Assembly (NCBI GenBank): GCA_963773055.1 | Contig: CAVYZL010000004.1 | Location: 1 to 64,000 of the forward strand | Direction of reading: 5' to 3' | Length of the DNA stretch: 64,000 bases | DNA from: PALSA-612 sp963773055 | Lineage (GTDB): Bacteria; Actinomycetota; Thermoleophilia; Gaiellales; Gaiellaceae | Part shown: positions 16,291 through 24,276 of the stretch, in pieces | Position numbering within the stretch: the stretch's first letter is position 1 | Layout of the letters: every line of letters starts with the position of its first letter | Notes under the pieces: model-generated | Databases searched by the model: none | Told to the model about the DNA's origin: nothing | Seen by the model: the letters and a program-made list of their open reading frames with translations, nothing else | Translations under genes and position numbers: made by a program

Positions 16291-17542
16291 TCACGTCGCG
16301 GAGACAAGCTTCTTGCCCCGCGTGGGCATGGTCGGTCCGATGCCCGGGATGTCCCGCCCGGGCAGCAACACGTGCCAGTAGAGGCTCTCGAAGAGGAGCT
16401 TTCCCCAGTGGTTCACGCGCGCCTCGCGGAGAAGCGGCAGCCCGAGCGCGGTCGGGAAGTGACCCGGCATCGGCTCGATCTCGTAGTTGAAGTCGATGAG
16501 CAGTGCCTTGTGGAAACCGGTCTCGATGAAGCAGTTCGCGTGGCCGTCATAGCCAGCCACGAGCTCCTCGTCGTCGAGGTAGCGCGCGACGTTCTCGACC
16601 AGGACCTCCGCCTCGAAGTGCGTGACGGAGCCGGCCTTCGATGTCGGGAGATCGGTCGCATCCCCGAGCGCGAACACGTTCGGCCTCGCCTCCGTCTGGA
16701 GCGTCGACTTGTCCGTCGGCACGAAGCCGAGTGGGTCTCCGAGCCCCTCCGAGCGCTCGACGTAGGCCTGCGCCACCGTGGAGCGGGACCGTCACGAGCA
16801 GGTCGAAGTCGAGCTCCCGCCCGTCGTACGACGACGAGCTTGCCGCCGACGCCGTCGATCTCGCCCGCGTTGAACTCCGTGACGAGCTCGATCTCCTTGT
16901 CGACGAGCAGACCCGAGAAGATGGTCGGCGCACGTCTTCTTCGTGAAGGCGCTGTCGAGTGGCGTCACGTACACGATCTCTGTGCGGTAGCGGACGCCGC
17001 GCTCGTGCAGGAACCACTCCGCGAGGAAGGAGAACTCGAGCGGAGCGACCGGGCACTTGATCGGCATGTCGACGAGGTTGACGACCAGCCGACCGCCGTC
17101 GAACCGCTCGAGCGCGCCACGAAGCGCGACGGCGCTCTCGGGCTCGTAGAACGTAAAGACCTTCTCGTTCCAGCCCGGCCCGCCCAGACCCTCCGTCTCC
17201 TCAGGCTGGAGGCGCACGCCGCTCGCGACAACGAGGACGTCGTACGGAAGCTTCGCGCCGTCCGCGAGGGCAACGACGTTCGCGTCGAGGTCGACGGCCT
17301 CGATCTCGTGTCTCGTGGAAGACGATGCCGTCTCGCAGCTGACGCCGGCGCGGACGGACGATCTCGTCGAGCTGGGCCATCCCGAAGGGGACGAAGAGCA
17401 GCCCCGGCTGGTAGACGTGGAGGTCGTCGCGGTCGACGACGTGGATCTCCGCCTGGTCGGGGCCGAAGCGACGGCGCAGCCGATTCGCGACCATCGTGCC
17501 GCCGGTGCCACTACCGAGGACGACGATCTGCGTCCCGTTCAT
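16291..17542 (-). pseudogene. Sulfide:quinone oxidoreductase-like flavoprotein, four frameshifts
   Basis: Start MNGTQIVVLGSGTGGTMVAN (ATG 17542, GGAGGAG upstream) is the FAD Rossmann motif. The frames then read VYQPGLLFVPFGM, YDVLVVASGVRLQPEE, MPIKCPVAPLEFSFL (Cys of the SQR/FCSD motif), DSAFTKKTCADHLLG, LLVDKEIELVTEF, ELDFDLLVTVPLHGG and AQAYVERSEGLGDPLGFVPTDKSTLQ. Each break (near 17310, 16913, 16830 and 16768) is cured by removing one base, and no in-frame stop or substitution spoils a motif. The repaired length is 415 aa. SQR-type enzymes oxidise sulfide to polysulfide at the membrane and pass electrons to quinone. Four clean insertions in one gene point to consensus errors as a serious possibility. 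Confidence 0.82.
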
Positions 17543-17682
17543 GCTGCTCCTCCGGGCGCCGGCGCGCTGCCTTCGCCGCCGACCCTCTCGGGCTCGTCCG
17601 TGATCAGCCCGTGCTGGCCGTCGATCACGACCTCCTGCCGGAGCGTGTCGGGGATCGAGCGGGCTGAGGCGGTAAGGCTCAT
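17539..17682 (-). pseudogene. N-terminal stub of an OsmC-family protein
   Basis: A 47-codon frame, MSLTASARSIPDTLRQEVVI... through TDEPERVGGEGSAPAPGGAA, matches the first 44 residues of OsmC/Ohr-like proteins up to the APAPHELLP motif, then stops. The stop overlaps the SQR-like start (ATGA). The catalytic Cys residues of OsmC lie downstream and are missing, so a deletion has fused the OsmC start region to the SQR gene. It may survive as a short leader peptide that couples translation. Confidence 0.65.
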
Positions 17683-17741
17683 GGTTGAGGAAGCTTCCCC
17701 ATCGGCCCGGCGCCGGCCATCGGGGCGTGCCCGGAACGGCG

Positions 17742-17775
17742 TGCGGACAACTACTCAACTGAGTAGTTGTCCGCA
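17742..17775. promoter_or_regulatory. 34-bp perfect palindrome upstream of the sulfur operon
   Basis: TGCGGACAACTACTCA (17742-17757) is followed, after AC, by its exact complement (17760-17775). It lies 60 bases before the OsmC stub and about 185 bases before the divergent arsR gene. With a two-base loop it is better suited to a dimeric repressor site than to an RNA terminator. The AACTACTCA half site differs from the arsR-proximal boxes. Confidence 0.6.
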
Positions 17776-17900
17776 TTCTGATCAGCGGCGCTGCTGATGG
17801 CATCGACGCCGCACACGAGCACGATCGAGGTAACTCGAGGAGGTCACGAGAACCGGTAGGGGCGCTGGCTGCCCTCAGTGACGTCAGATCTCCTTGCGGG

Positions 17901-17947
17901 TTGATGACAGACATGCTATACAACTATACAACTGTTAAGTGTATAGC
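17901..17947 (+). promoter_or_regulatory. arsR promoter with self-regulatory inverted repeat
   Basis: TTGATG (17901-17906) and TATACA (17925-17930) form an 18-base-spaced promoter. GCTATACA (17915-17922) and TGTATAGC (17940-17947) form an exact inverted repeat spanning the -10 and start, with CTATACAA also repeated in tandem. This is where an ArsR repressor would be expected to bind. AGGAG precedes the arsR ATG. Confidence 0.6.
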
Positions 17948-17961
17948 GAGGAGACGCCTCT

Positions 17962-18300
17962 ATGCCGCTTCCCCACCCTCTTCCCGATGAGCTCCTGGAA
18001 CTGATTGCCCGTCGTTTTCGGGCCATCAGCGAGCCGATGCGGATCAAGTTGCTCGACCAGCTTCGCGACGGAGAGGCAACCGTGAGCGAGCTGACCGAGG
18101 CGTCAGGGGCCTCACAACAGAACGTCTCGAAGCATCTTGCCCAGCTGGCTGAGGTTGGGATCGTCGCGCGTCGCAAGGAGGGAACCCACGTCTACTACCG
18201 GATCGCGGACGAGGGCGTCTTCAAGCTCTGCGAAGACGTCTGCGGTTCGATCCAACACCAGCTGGCCACGCTGAGCGAACTGGTGGCGGAGGTGCGCTGA
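17962..18300 (+). CDS. ArsR/SmtB-family repressor with a Cys pair in the last helix
   Basis: 112 aa. The winged helix is clear: ISEPMRIKLLDQLRDGEATVSEL, recognition helix SQQNVSKHLAQLAEVGIV, wing RRKEGTHVYYRI. Cys90 and Cys94 (KLCEDVCGS) in the C-terminal helix could bind metal or sense reactive sulfur. SqrR/BigR persulfide sensors use two cysteines, but placed in different helices, so the sensing mode here is uncertain. It faces the SQR/DsrE/DsrC operon across a shared control region and is followed by an MMPL exporter, a thioredoxin-fold protein and DUF302. Regulation of both arms by sulfide or persulfide is a reasonable inference. Confidence 0.88.
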   Translation: MPLPHPLPDELLELIARRFRAISEPMRIKLLDQLRDGEATVSELTEASGASQQNVSKHLAQLAEVGIVARRKEGTHVYYRIADEGVFKLCEDVCGSIQHQLATLSELVAEVR

Positions 18301-18341
18301 TGGCTGGCCTGTCCTTCAAGGCCCCTGGGGGCGTCGAGTGA
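18300..18341 (+). CDS. 13-codon coupling ORF between arsR and the MMPL gene
   Basis: ATG 18300 overlaps the arsR stop (TGATG), and its own TGA overlaps the MMPL GTG start (GTGA). The peptide would be MAGLSFKAPGGVE. It has no known homolog that I recognise; it may serve only to carry ribosomes from arsR to the exporter gene, or be the scar of a deleted gene. Confidence 0.35.
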   Translation: MAGLSFKAPGGVE

Positions 18342-20513
18342 CGGCGCCGACTGCGAGCGCTGTGGCGTCGGCGGCTCCTTCTGCCCCAATTGCCCGTGAG
18401 CATCCGGAGACAGTCGGGCCGGTCGGTCGACTGGGCCGCTGGATGGTCGACCATGGGCGCGTCGTCGCGATCGCGTGGATCGTGATCGCGATCGGGTTCG
18501 GCTTCTTCGCGCCGAAGGTCGAGTCGGCGCTGTCCGGTTCGGGCTGGCAGGCGAACGGCTCGGAGTCCGTACAGGCGCGGCAGCTGATCCAGCACAACTT
18601 CGCAGGCCTGTCCAGCTCGGCGCTGATGGTAGTCGTCCACTCGCCGAGCCAGACTGCGGGCGACGCGGGCTTCCGATCGACTGTTGCTGCAGTGGAACGG
18701 ACACTGCGGACGGATCGACGGGTCGCTTCTGTGTCAGCCACCGAGGCCAGGCTTGACCATCTCGGCCGACCTCCACACCGCGATTGTCACTGCTGGGGCC
18801 AAGGGTGACCCGACGGCGATGGTGGCCGCCGCCGACTCGCTGAAAGGCAAGCTGCGCGCGCTCGGCACGAACGGCACCACCGTCTCGTTGACCGGCGCCT
18901 CCGGGATGTGGAGCGACTTCAACACAGCCAACCGGACGGCGATGATGAAGTCTGAGCTGTTCTCGTGGCCGGTGACGATGATCATCCTCGTCTTGGCCTT
19001 CGGGTCGCTCGTCGCCGCCGGGCTGCCGCTGATGCTGACCATCCTCGGGCTCGTCGCCTCCGCCGGTCTGCTGGCGCTGCTCACCCACGGCTTCGAGGTC
19101 TCGATCTGGGCGATGAACTTCGCGCTCATGTTCGCGCTCGCGCTCGGCATCGACTACGCGCTCTTCATCGTCCACCGCTTCCGCGGCGCCTTCTTCGGCT
19201 CCAAACTCGACGCGCGCGAGGCCGTCGCCGTCACGATGGACACCGCCGGCAAGGCCGTCCTCTTCTCGGGCGCCACCGTGCTGATCTCGCTCTCGGCCGT
19301 GATGCTCGTCCCCAGCCCCGCCTTCCGCTCGATGGCGCTCGGAATCATGATCAGCGTCATCTTCGTGCTCGCAGCCACCTTGACGTTGCTGCCGACCGTG
19401 CTCGCGAAGCTCGGCCCGAAGGTCGACTCGCTGGCGCTGCGCTGGGTGCACTCGGGCGAGCACCGCTCCGCGCGCTTCGCTCGCTGGGGCGAGCGCCTCT
19501 GGCGCCGCCCATACATCTACGGACCGGCCGCCACCCTGATCCTCGTCCTGCTCGCGCTGCCTGTGCTCGGCCTGAAGACCGGCATGCCCTCGATCAAGGT
19601 CGTCCCCACCAACGACTCGTCGCGCGTTGGCTACACGCAGGTGCAGCAGGCGTTCGGCGTCGGCGCCCCCGGGGCACTCCAGATCGTCGCCCCCCAGGCG
19701 CAGGCGGCAGCCGTGACGACGGTCGCCCGCCGCGACCCCGGCATCGCATCCGTCTCACCCACGGTGCGGGGCGGCAACGACCTCGCTCTCATCCAGGCCA
19801 TCCCCAACGCCGACCCCTCCAGCACCGCTGTCGGCCACACCATTGACGGTCTCCGATCGAAGCTCCCCGCGACGGCGCTCGTCGGCGGCGCGGCGGCGGA
19901 GAACCACGACCTCGAGCAGGCGCTCTCGGCGAAGACCCCGCTCGTGATCGGCGTCGTGCTCGCCCTTGGCTTCCTGCTCCTGCTGATCGCATTGCAGGCG
20001 CCGCTGATCGCCGCGCTCGGCGTGCTGACGAACCTGCTCGCCACCGGCGCCGCCTTCGGCATCGCCAAGCTGATCTTCCAGAACGGCCATGGCGCCGGCT
20101 TGCTCGGCTTCCAGTCGCAGGGCTTCCTCGACGCCTGGGGGCCGGTGTTCTTCTTCGCGATGATCTTTGCCATCTCGATGGACTACACCGTGTTCCTGCT
20201 CTCCGCGGCCAAGGAGCACTACGACCGAAGCGGCGACCCGCGGGAGGCGATGATCGGTGGACTCGCGCACTCCGGCCGGGTGATCTTCGCAGCCGCCGCG
20301 GTGATGGTGGCCGTCTTCTTCACGTTCGCCCTCTCCGGACCGCTACCGCCCAAGGAGATGGGCGTCATCCTCGGCATCGCCGTCCTGCTCGACGCGATGC
20401 TCGTCCGGCTCGTCCTGATCCCGACGCTACTGCGCGTTTTTGGTCGCTACGCCTGGGCGCGCCCGAGCTGGCTCGGCCGCATCCTGCCTGATGTCCGCTT
20501 CGGTCACGCTTGA
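18338..20513 (+). pseudogene. MMPL-family membrane exporter, one-base frameshift
   Basis: Frame one (GTG 18338) gives the N-terminus with the first helix (GRVVAIAWIVIAIGFGFFAPKVESAL). Frame two gives the rest: periplasmic domain 1, helices 2-6 (PVTMIILVLAFGSLVAAGLPLM, ALGIDYALFIVHRFR), domain 2, helices 8-12 (FAISMDYTVFLLSAAKEHY) and the end FGHA. One extra base near 18735 separates VASVS from PPRPGLTISADLHTAIV. The repaired length is about 724 aa, normal for actinobacterial MMPL/RND lipid or drug exporters. The GIDY and SMDY proton-relay motifs are intact. It lies downstream of arsR, so probably induced by the same signal. Confidence 0.85.
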
Positions 20514-20842
20514 TGCTCGAGCTCTGGCAGACCGAGCGGTGTCCGGCCTCGCAGCCGATCCGCGAGAGGCTGACCGAGCTCAGCATCGACTACCTGACCC
20601 ATCAGGTGCCCGTCGAGCCCGAGAGGCGGACGACGCTTCGGCAAGTGACCGGCTCCAACACGATCCCGACGCTCCTGTTCGAGGACGGCACCGCCATCAT
20701 CGGCGAGGACGCGATCCGCATCTACCTGGACGAACAGATCGTCGAGCCGCCCGAGGCGGAAGCACACCGCTTGAAGGCAGACAAGGCACGTCGCCGCTAC
20801 CTGGAGGAGGAAGGCCAATGCTTGCAACCAGCTACACACTGA
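20513..20842 (+). CDS. Thioredoxin-fold (glutaredoxin/GST N-terminal-like) protein
   Basis: 109 aa from ATG 20513, which overlaps the MMPL stop (TGATG). MLELWQTERCPASQPIRERLTEL has a CPxS redox motif at the first helix, and TIPTLLFEDGTAIIGEDAIRIYL provides the cis-Pro and GSH-binding-like GEDAI segment. It likely reduces or glutathionylates thiols, although actinobacteria generally use mycothiol, so the natural thiol is uncertain. Its C-terminal helix overlaps the DUF302 start by 25 bases. It is part of the arsR operon. Confidence 0.78.
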   Translation: MLELWQTERCPASQPIRERLTELSIDYLTHQVPVEPERRTTLRQVTGSNTIPTLLFEDGTAIIGEDAIRIYLDEQIVEPPEAEAHRLKADKARRRYLEEEGQCLQPATH

Positions 20843-21219
20843 CCGCGACCACCGAGCTCGGGTTCACCGAGGCGGTGGAACGCGTCCGCGACGAGCTCAA
20901 AGCGGAAGGCTTCGGCGTCCTCTGCGAGATCGACGTCCAGGCGACCATGAGAGACAAGCTCGGCATCGAACGTGAGCCCTACCTGATCCTTGGTGCCTGC
21001 AACCCGCCGCTCGCCCACCGGGCCCTCGAAGCCGAGCCCGAGCTGGGGGTGCTCCTTCCCTGCAACGTCGTCGTCTATCGGCTCGACGGCGCGACGCACA
21101 TCTCGGCTATCGACGCGGAGCGCATGCTCTCGATCGTCGACAACGACGAGCTCGCCCCTGTGGCCGCCGATGTGAAGGCCCGGCTCGGTGCCGTCGTCGA
21201 GCGTGCCGCCGCGGGCTGA
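20818..21219 (+). CDS. DUF302-domain protein
   Basis: 133 aa from ATG 20818 with GGAGGAAGG upstream. FTEAVERVRDELKAEGFGVLCEIDVQATMRDKLGIE, YLILGACNPPLAHRAL and LLPCNVVVYRLDG are the standard DUF302 motifs, including the conserved Cys-Asn-Pro and LPCNV. The family is small, soluble and of unknown biochemical function, and is often associated with sulfur or metal stress genes, as here. It is the last gene of the arsR operon. Confidence 0.85.
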   Translation: MLATSYTLTATTELGFTEAVERVRDELKAEGFGVLCEIDVQATMRDKLGIEREPYLILGACNPPLAHRALEAEPELGVLLPCNVVVYRLDGATHISAIDAERMLSIVDNDELAPVAADVKARLGAVVERAAAG

Positions 21220-21258
21220 GGCGTAAGGCCGGAACGCCCGGACAAGGCGAACATACTC

Positions 21259-21291
21259 AAGCCTGCGATATCAGTTGACGATTGCAGGCTT
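21259..21291 (+). repeat. Hairpin related to the dispersed repeat, copy 4 (diverged)
   Basis: AAGCCTGC (21259-21266) pairs exactly with GCAGGCTT (21284-21291). The 17-base loop GATATCAGTTGACGATT matches the loop of copies 1-3 at 12 positions, including ATCAGTT. It lies between the convergent DUF302 and glyoxalase genes and can serve as a bidirectional terminator. Confidence 0.6.
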
Positions 21292-21292
21292 T

Positions 21293-21649
21293 CTAATCCG
21301 GATCGCGGACGAAGCAGATGCGTGAGCCGCCCTCGACCACCTGGTACGGGGGCCGCTCGGGCTCGATGCCCTGTCCGGCGAGCTCTCCGAGCGTCGCGTC
21401 GAGGTCGTCGACGCCGATCGCGATGTGCCCGTACGCCGTCCCCAGCTCATACGTGCGCCCGTCGTGGTTGTACGTCAGCTCGAGAATGTTCTCTGCATCG
21501 CCGACCGAGAAGAAGTAGTTCGTCGCCTCGAGCTCGCCGTTGCGGACGATGTCCATGTCACGGCTGAAGCGGAAGCCGAGCGCTTCGTAGAAGGCACGGC
21601 TCTTCTCCGGATCCGTGATCCGGACCATGGTGTGCAAGAAAGTCGCCAT
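21293..21649 (-). CDS. Glyoxalase I-like VOC protein, copy 2, same C-terminal truncation
   Basis: 118 aa from ATG 21649; TAGGAT lies six bases before it, fitting a leaderless message. It differs from copy 1 at seven positions (for example R3T, A15E, L32M). The last 90 or so coding bases are identical in DNA while the 5' part has drifted, suggesting gene conversion or selection. The three ligands His6, the Glu of LELTYNHDG and the His of YGHIAIGV are kept. The chain stops right after DPD, so the fourth ligand Glu of GYxIELIE is absent, as in copy 1. Confidence 0.88.
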   Translation of the reverse strand: MATFLHTMVRITDPEKSRAFYEALGFRFSRDMDIVRNGELEATNYFFSVGDAENILELTYNHDGRTYELGTAYGHIAIGVDDLDATLGELAGQGIEPERPPYQVVEGGSRICFVRDPD

Positions 21650-21689
21650 GCTGGGATCCTACGCCGAGGAGATCGTCGTCCGCGAGCCC

Positions 21690-22649
21690 TCAGCCGGTTC
21701 GCTCCAGCGTACGTGCCAGAGCGTCGACCAGCCGCTCGTTCGATGCGCGGTCGAGCACCGTGACGCGAATCGCCTCCGGATAGTCTCGGACGATCATGCC
21801 TTCTGCCAGGAGCAGCCTGGACACATCCGGCGCGCGCCCGAGCGGCACGTACAGGAAGTTCGCAGCCGAAGGCAGCGCCTCCAACCCCAGCTCACGTAGC
21901 CGTTCCGCGAGCCGCTCCCGCTCCTCCACGAGTGGCCGTACGTCGGGCGGCCGGGCAAGAACGCCCAACGCGAGCGCTGCGGACAACGTCGAGACCGGCG
22001 CAGGCGCCTGGCGAGCGTTGAGCTCACCCGCGGTCGCGGGCTCGGCGAGCGCGTAGCCGACCCGAGCTCCGGCGAGCCCGAACGCTTTGGACAGCGTGCG
22101 GATGACGACCACGCCCTCGTCGAGCAAGGCCGCAGTCTCGCCGCAGTACTCGTAGTACGCCTCGTCCACTACGAGCGGCCGGGCGGGCGGGACTTCACCC
22201 AGCGCTCCGGTCGGATTGTGCGGCCGGCAGCAGAAAGTGAAGGCGGGATGGTCGTCGCCGATCTCCGCGCCCGCGAGCCACGCGGCCACCCTGAAGAGCG
22301 GGTACGTCGGCTCGTCGACAATGGCGACCCTGTCGCCGGGACCGGCGAACGTTCGCGCAGCCAGGAGGATGAGGTCGTCGGCGCCCGCACCCAGGACGAC
22401 GTTCTGCGGATCGACATCCGCGTAGCTCGCGACGGCGGCAACCAGCTCCGGGTAGCCGCCGTGGGGATAGCCGTGGACGTTGGCCAGTGCGTCCGCGAGG
22501 GCCTCGGACGTCGCGGCGCGGGGCGGCGCGGGAGCCGTGTTCGCGTCGAAGCGCAGCACCTCCTCCGGACTGATTCCCGCCATGCGCGCCGCCTCTGCGG
22601 TCGAGATTGCCCACGCGTAGGGCCGGAACTGCGCCGATAGCTCCCTCAC
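21690..22649 (-). CDS. PLP-dependent aminotransferase, histidinol-phosphate type
   Basis: 319 aa from GTG 22649; TAGGCT lies six bases before it (leaderless pattern). It has LRFDANTAPAPP at the start, the Asn of RPHNPTGAL, the Asp of VVDEAYYEYCG, the Schiff-base Lys of RTLSKAFGLAGARVGY and the Arg near the end (AIRVTVLDR). This fits the HisC/CobD branch of fold-type I enzymes, slightly shorter than the usual 350 residues. No his operon is nearby, so the substrate may be histidinol phosphate or an aromatic or other amino acid. Confidence 0.82.
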   Translation of the reverse strand: MRELSAQFRPYAWAISTAEAARMAGISPEEVLRFDANTAPAPPRAATSEALADALANVHGYPHGGYPELVAAVASYADVDPQNVVLGAGADDLILLAARTFAGPGDRVAIVDEPTYPLFRVAAWLAGAEIGDDHPAFTFCCRPHNPTGALGEVPPARPLVVDEAYYEYCGETAALLDEGVVVIRTLSKAFGLAGARVGYALAEPATAGELNARQAPAPVSTLSAALALGVLARPPDVRPLVEERERLAERLRELGLEALPSAANFLYVPLGRAPDVSRLLLAEGMIVRDYPEAIRVTVLDRASNERLVDALARTLERTG

Positions 22650-22754
22650 AGGCGCAGCCTACGTCTCGATCTCGGCGTGGTCAGGCGATCCGTCGACTCG
22701 CGCTCCGCGCTTTTTCCGAATAGGCTCGGCCAACAGCCGAAGGGAGGAGAAGCG

Positions 22755-23516
22755 ATGCGCAAGACAATCCTGCTCCTGTCGCTCGTCGCGACGGCGCTCG
22801 CCGCTGGGTCGGCCGGTGCCCGAGGGAGCGCGACCACGTTCACGTTCTGCACCGACCCGTCTTTCCCACCGATGGAGTACGTGCGCCCCAGCGGCGGCAT
22901 CGTCGGGTTCGACGTCGACATGGCCAGCGCGCTCGCGAAGACGTACGGTGCGACCTCGAAGCCGTTGAAGACAGCCTTTCCGGGCGTGATCCCGGCGTTG
23001 AACGCGAAGAAGTGCGACGCGGTGATCAGCGGCATCTTCGTGACGCCCGACCGTCTCAAGCAGGCCGGAGCAGTCCGCTACATGGAGACGCACAGAGTGT
23101 TCGTCGTGCAAGCCGGCAACCCGAAGCACGTGACCGGCCCGAGCAGCCTCAAGGGGCTTAACGTCGTCACGCAGGCGGGGACGAAGTACGAGGAGTACCT
23201 CAAGGCACTCCAGAAGAAGGTGAGCTTCAACCTGCAGACCTACCCCGGCGACAACGACGCCGTGGCGCAGGTCCTCCTCGGCCGCGCCGACGTCGACCTC
23301 ACCCAGGACACGTCCTTCGCGTTCCAGGCCAAGGCGCATCCCGGCAAGATCGCAGTGGCGTACACCTTCCCGCAGAAGGACACGTTTGGCATCTACTTCC
23401 GTAAGGGCGACCCGCTCGGCGCGAAGCTCAGAGCCGGCGTCGCCAAGCTGAAGGGGAACGGCACGCTCGCGCGGCTCGCGCGGAAGTACAAGATCCCGAT
23501 CAGCGACGTCCGCTAG
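22755..23516 (+). CDS. Amino-acid ABC transporter substrate-binding protein
   Basis: 253 aa from ATG 22755, AGGGAGGAG upstream. The signal peptide MRKTILLLSLVATALAAGSAG lacks a lipobox Cys, so it is soluble or loosely held outside the membrane. The periplasmic-binding-protein type 2 signature is FTFCTDPSFPPMEYV...GGIVGFDVDMASALAKTYG. It is the first of a three-gene importer operon (binding protein, permease, ATPase). The family imports polar amino acids, opine-like compounds or small cationic ligands; the specificity cannot be read. Confidence 0.9.
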   Translation: MRKTILLLSLVATALAAGSAGARGSATTFTFCTDPSFPPMEYVRPSGGIVGFDVDMASALAKTYGATSKPLKTAFPGVIPALNAKKCDAVISGIFVTPDRLKQAGAVRYMETHRVFVVQAGNPKHVTGPSSLKGLNVVTQAGTKYEEYLKALQKKVSFNLQTYPGDNDAVAQVLLGRADVDLTQDTSFAFQAKAHPGKIAVAYTFPQKDTFGIYFRKGDPLGAKLRAGVAKLKGNGTLARLARKYKIPISDVR

Positions 23517-23535
23517 CGGGGAAGGGCTGAGGCTC

Positions 23536-24276
23536 GTGCTCGCGAGCTTCGACACGGATCTCTTCTGGACGGCGCTCTCCTCCGGTCCCTACTGGAGGGG
23601 AGCGCTGACCGCCCTCGAGCTGACGGTCGTCGCGATGGCGAGCTCCATTGCGCTCGGCTTCTTCGTGGCGCTCGCCGCGCTCAGCCCCCGGCGCCGCTTC
23701 CGTTCGTTCGCGTGGTTGTACAACTGGATCTTCCGCGCGACGCCGACGCTCCTGCAGCTCTACTTCGTGTGGTACGCGCTGCCGCAGATCTCGAACGTGT
23801 TCGCAGGCCACTGGTTCACGCCCTTCATGGCGGCCTGGCTCGCGCTCTCGCTGAACGAGGCGGCGTATATGTCGGAGATCATTCGCGCCGGCCTGCTGTC
23901 GGTCGACCCGGGTCAGGAGCTCGCGGGGCGGGCGCTGGGGATGACCCGCCGCCAGATCCTCCGCAAGGTGATCGTCCCGCAGGCAGTGCGGATCGTGATC
24001 CCGCCGACGGGCAACGAGTTCATCACGCTACTCAAGCTCACGTCACTTGCCTTCGTGATCTCGTTACACGAGCTCCTGACCGCCGCGCAGGAGCTCTCGT
24101 CCGCGACGTTCCAGTACACGGAGCCCCTCGCCGCTGCACTTGTCTACTACCTCGTAATCGTCAGCATCCTGATGCTGATCCAGGCACGGCTCGAGCGGCG
24201 GTTCACGTGGACCTCGCACCGGCGGCGGCAGACGCCGGCACCAGCGGTCCCCGCCGTCTCGCACGACGCGCGCTGA
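23536..24276 (+). CDS. Amino-acid ABC transporter permease (HisM/GlnP family)
   Basis: 246 aa from GTG 23536. About five membrane helices, with the HisMQ signature IFRATPTLLQLYFVWYALPQ and the EAA loop (YMSEIIRAGLLSVDPGQELAGRALGMTRRQILRKVIVPQAVRIVIPP). It forms the channel as a homodimer with the downstream ATPase. The stop overlaps the ATPase start by one base (TGATG). Confidence 0.92.
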   Translation: MLASFDTDLFWTALSSGPYWRGALTALELTVVAMASSIALGFFVALAALSPRRRFRSFAWLYNWIFRATPTLLQLYFVWYALPQISNVFAGHWFTPFMAAWLALSLNEAAYMSEIIRAGLLSVDPGQELAGRALGMTRRQILRKVIVPQAVRIVIPPTGNEFITLLKLTSLAFVISLHELLTAAQELSSATFQYTEPLAAALVYYLVIVSILMLIQARLERRFTWTSHRRRQTPAPAVPAVSHDAR

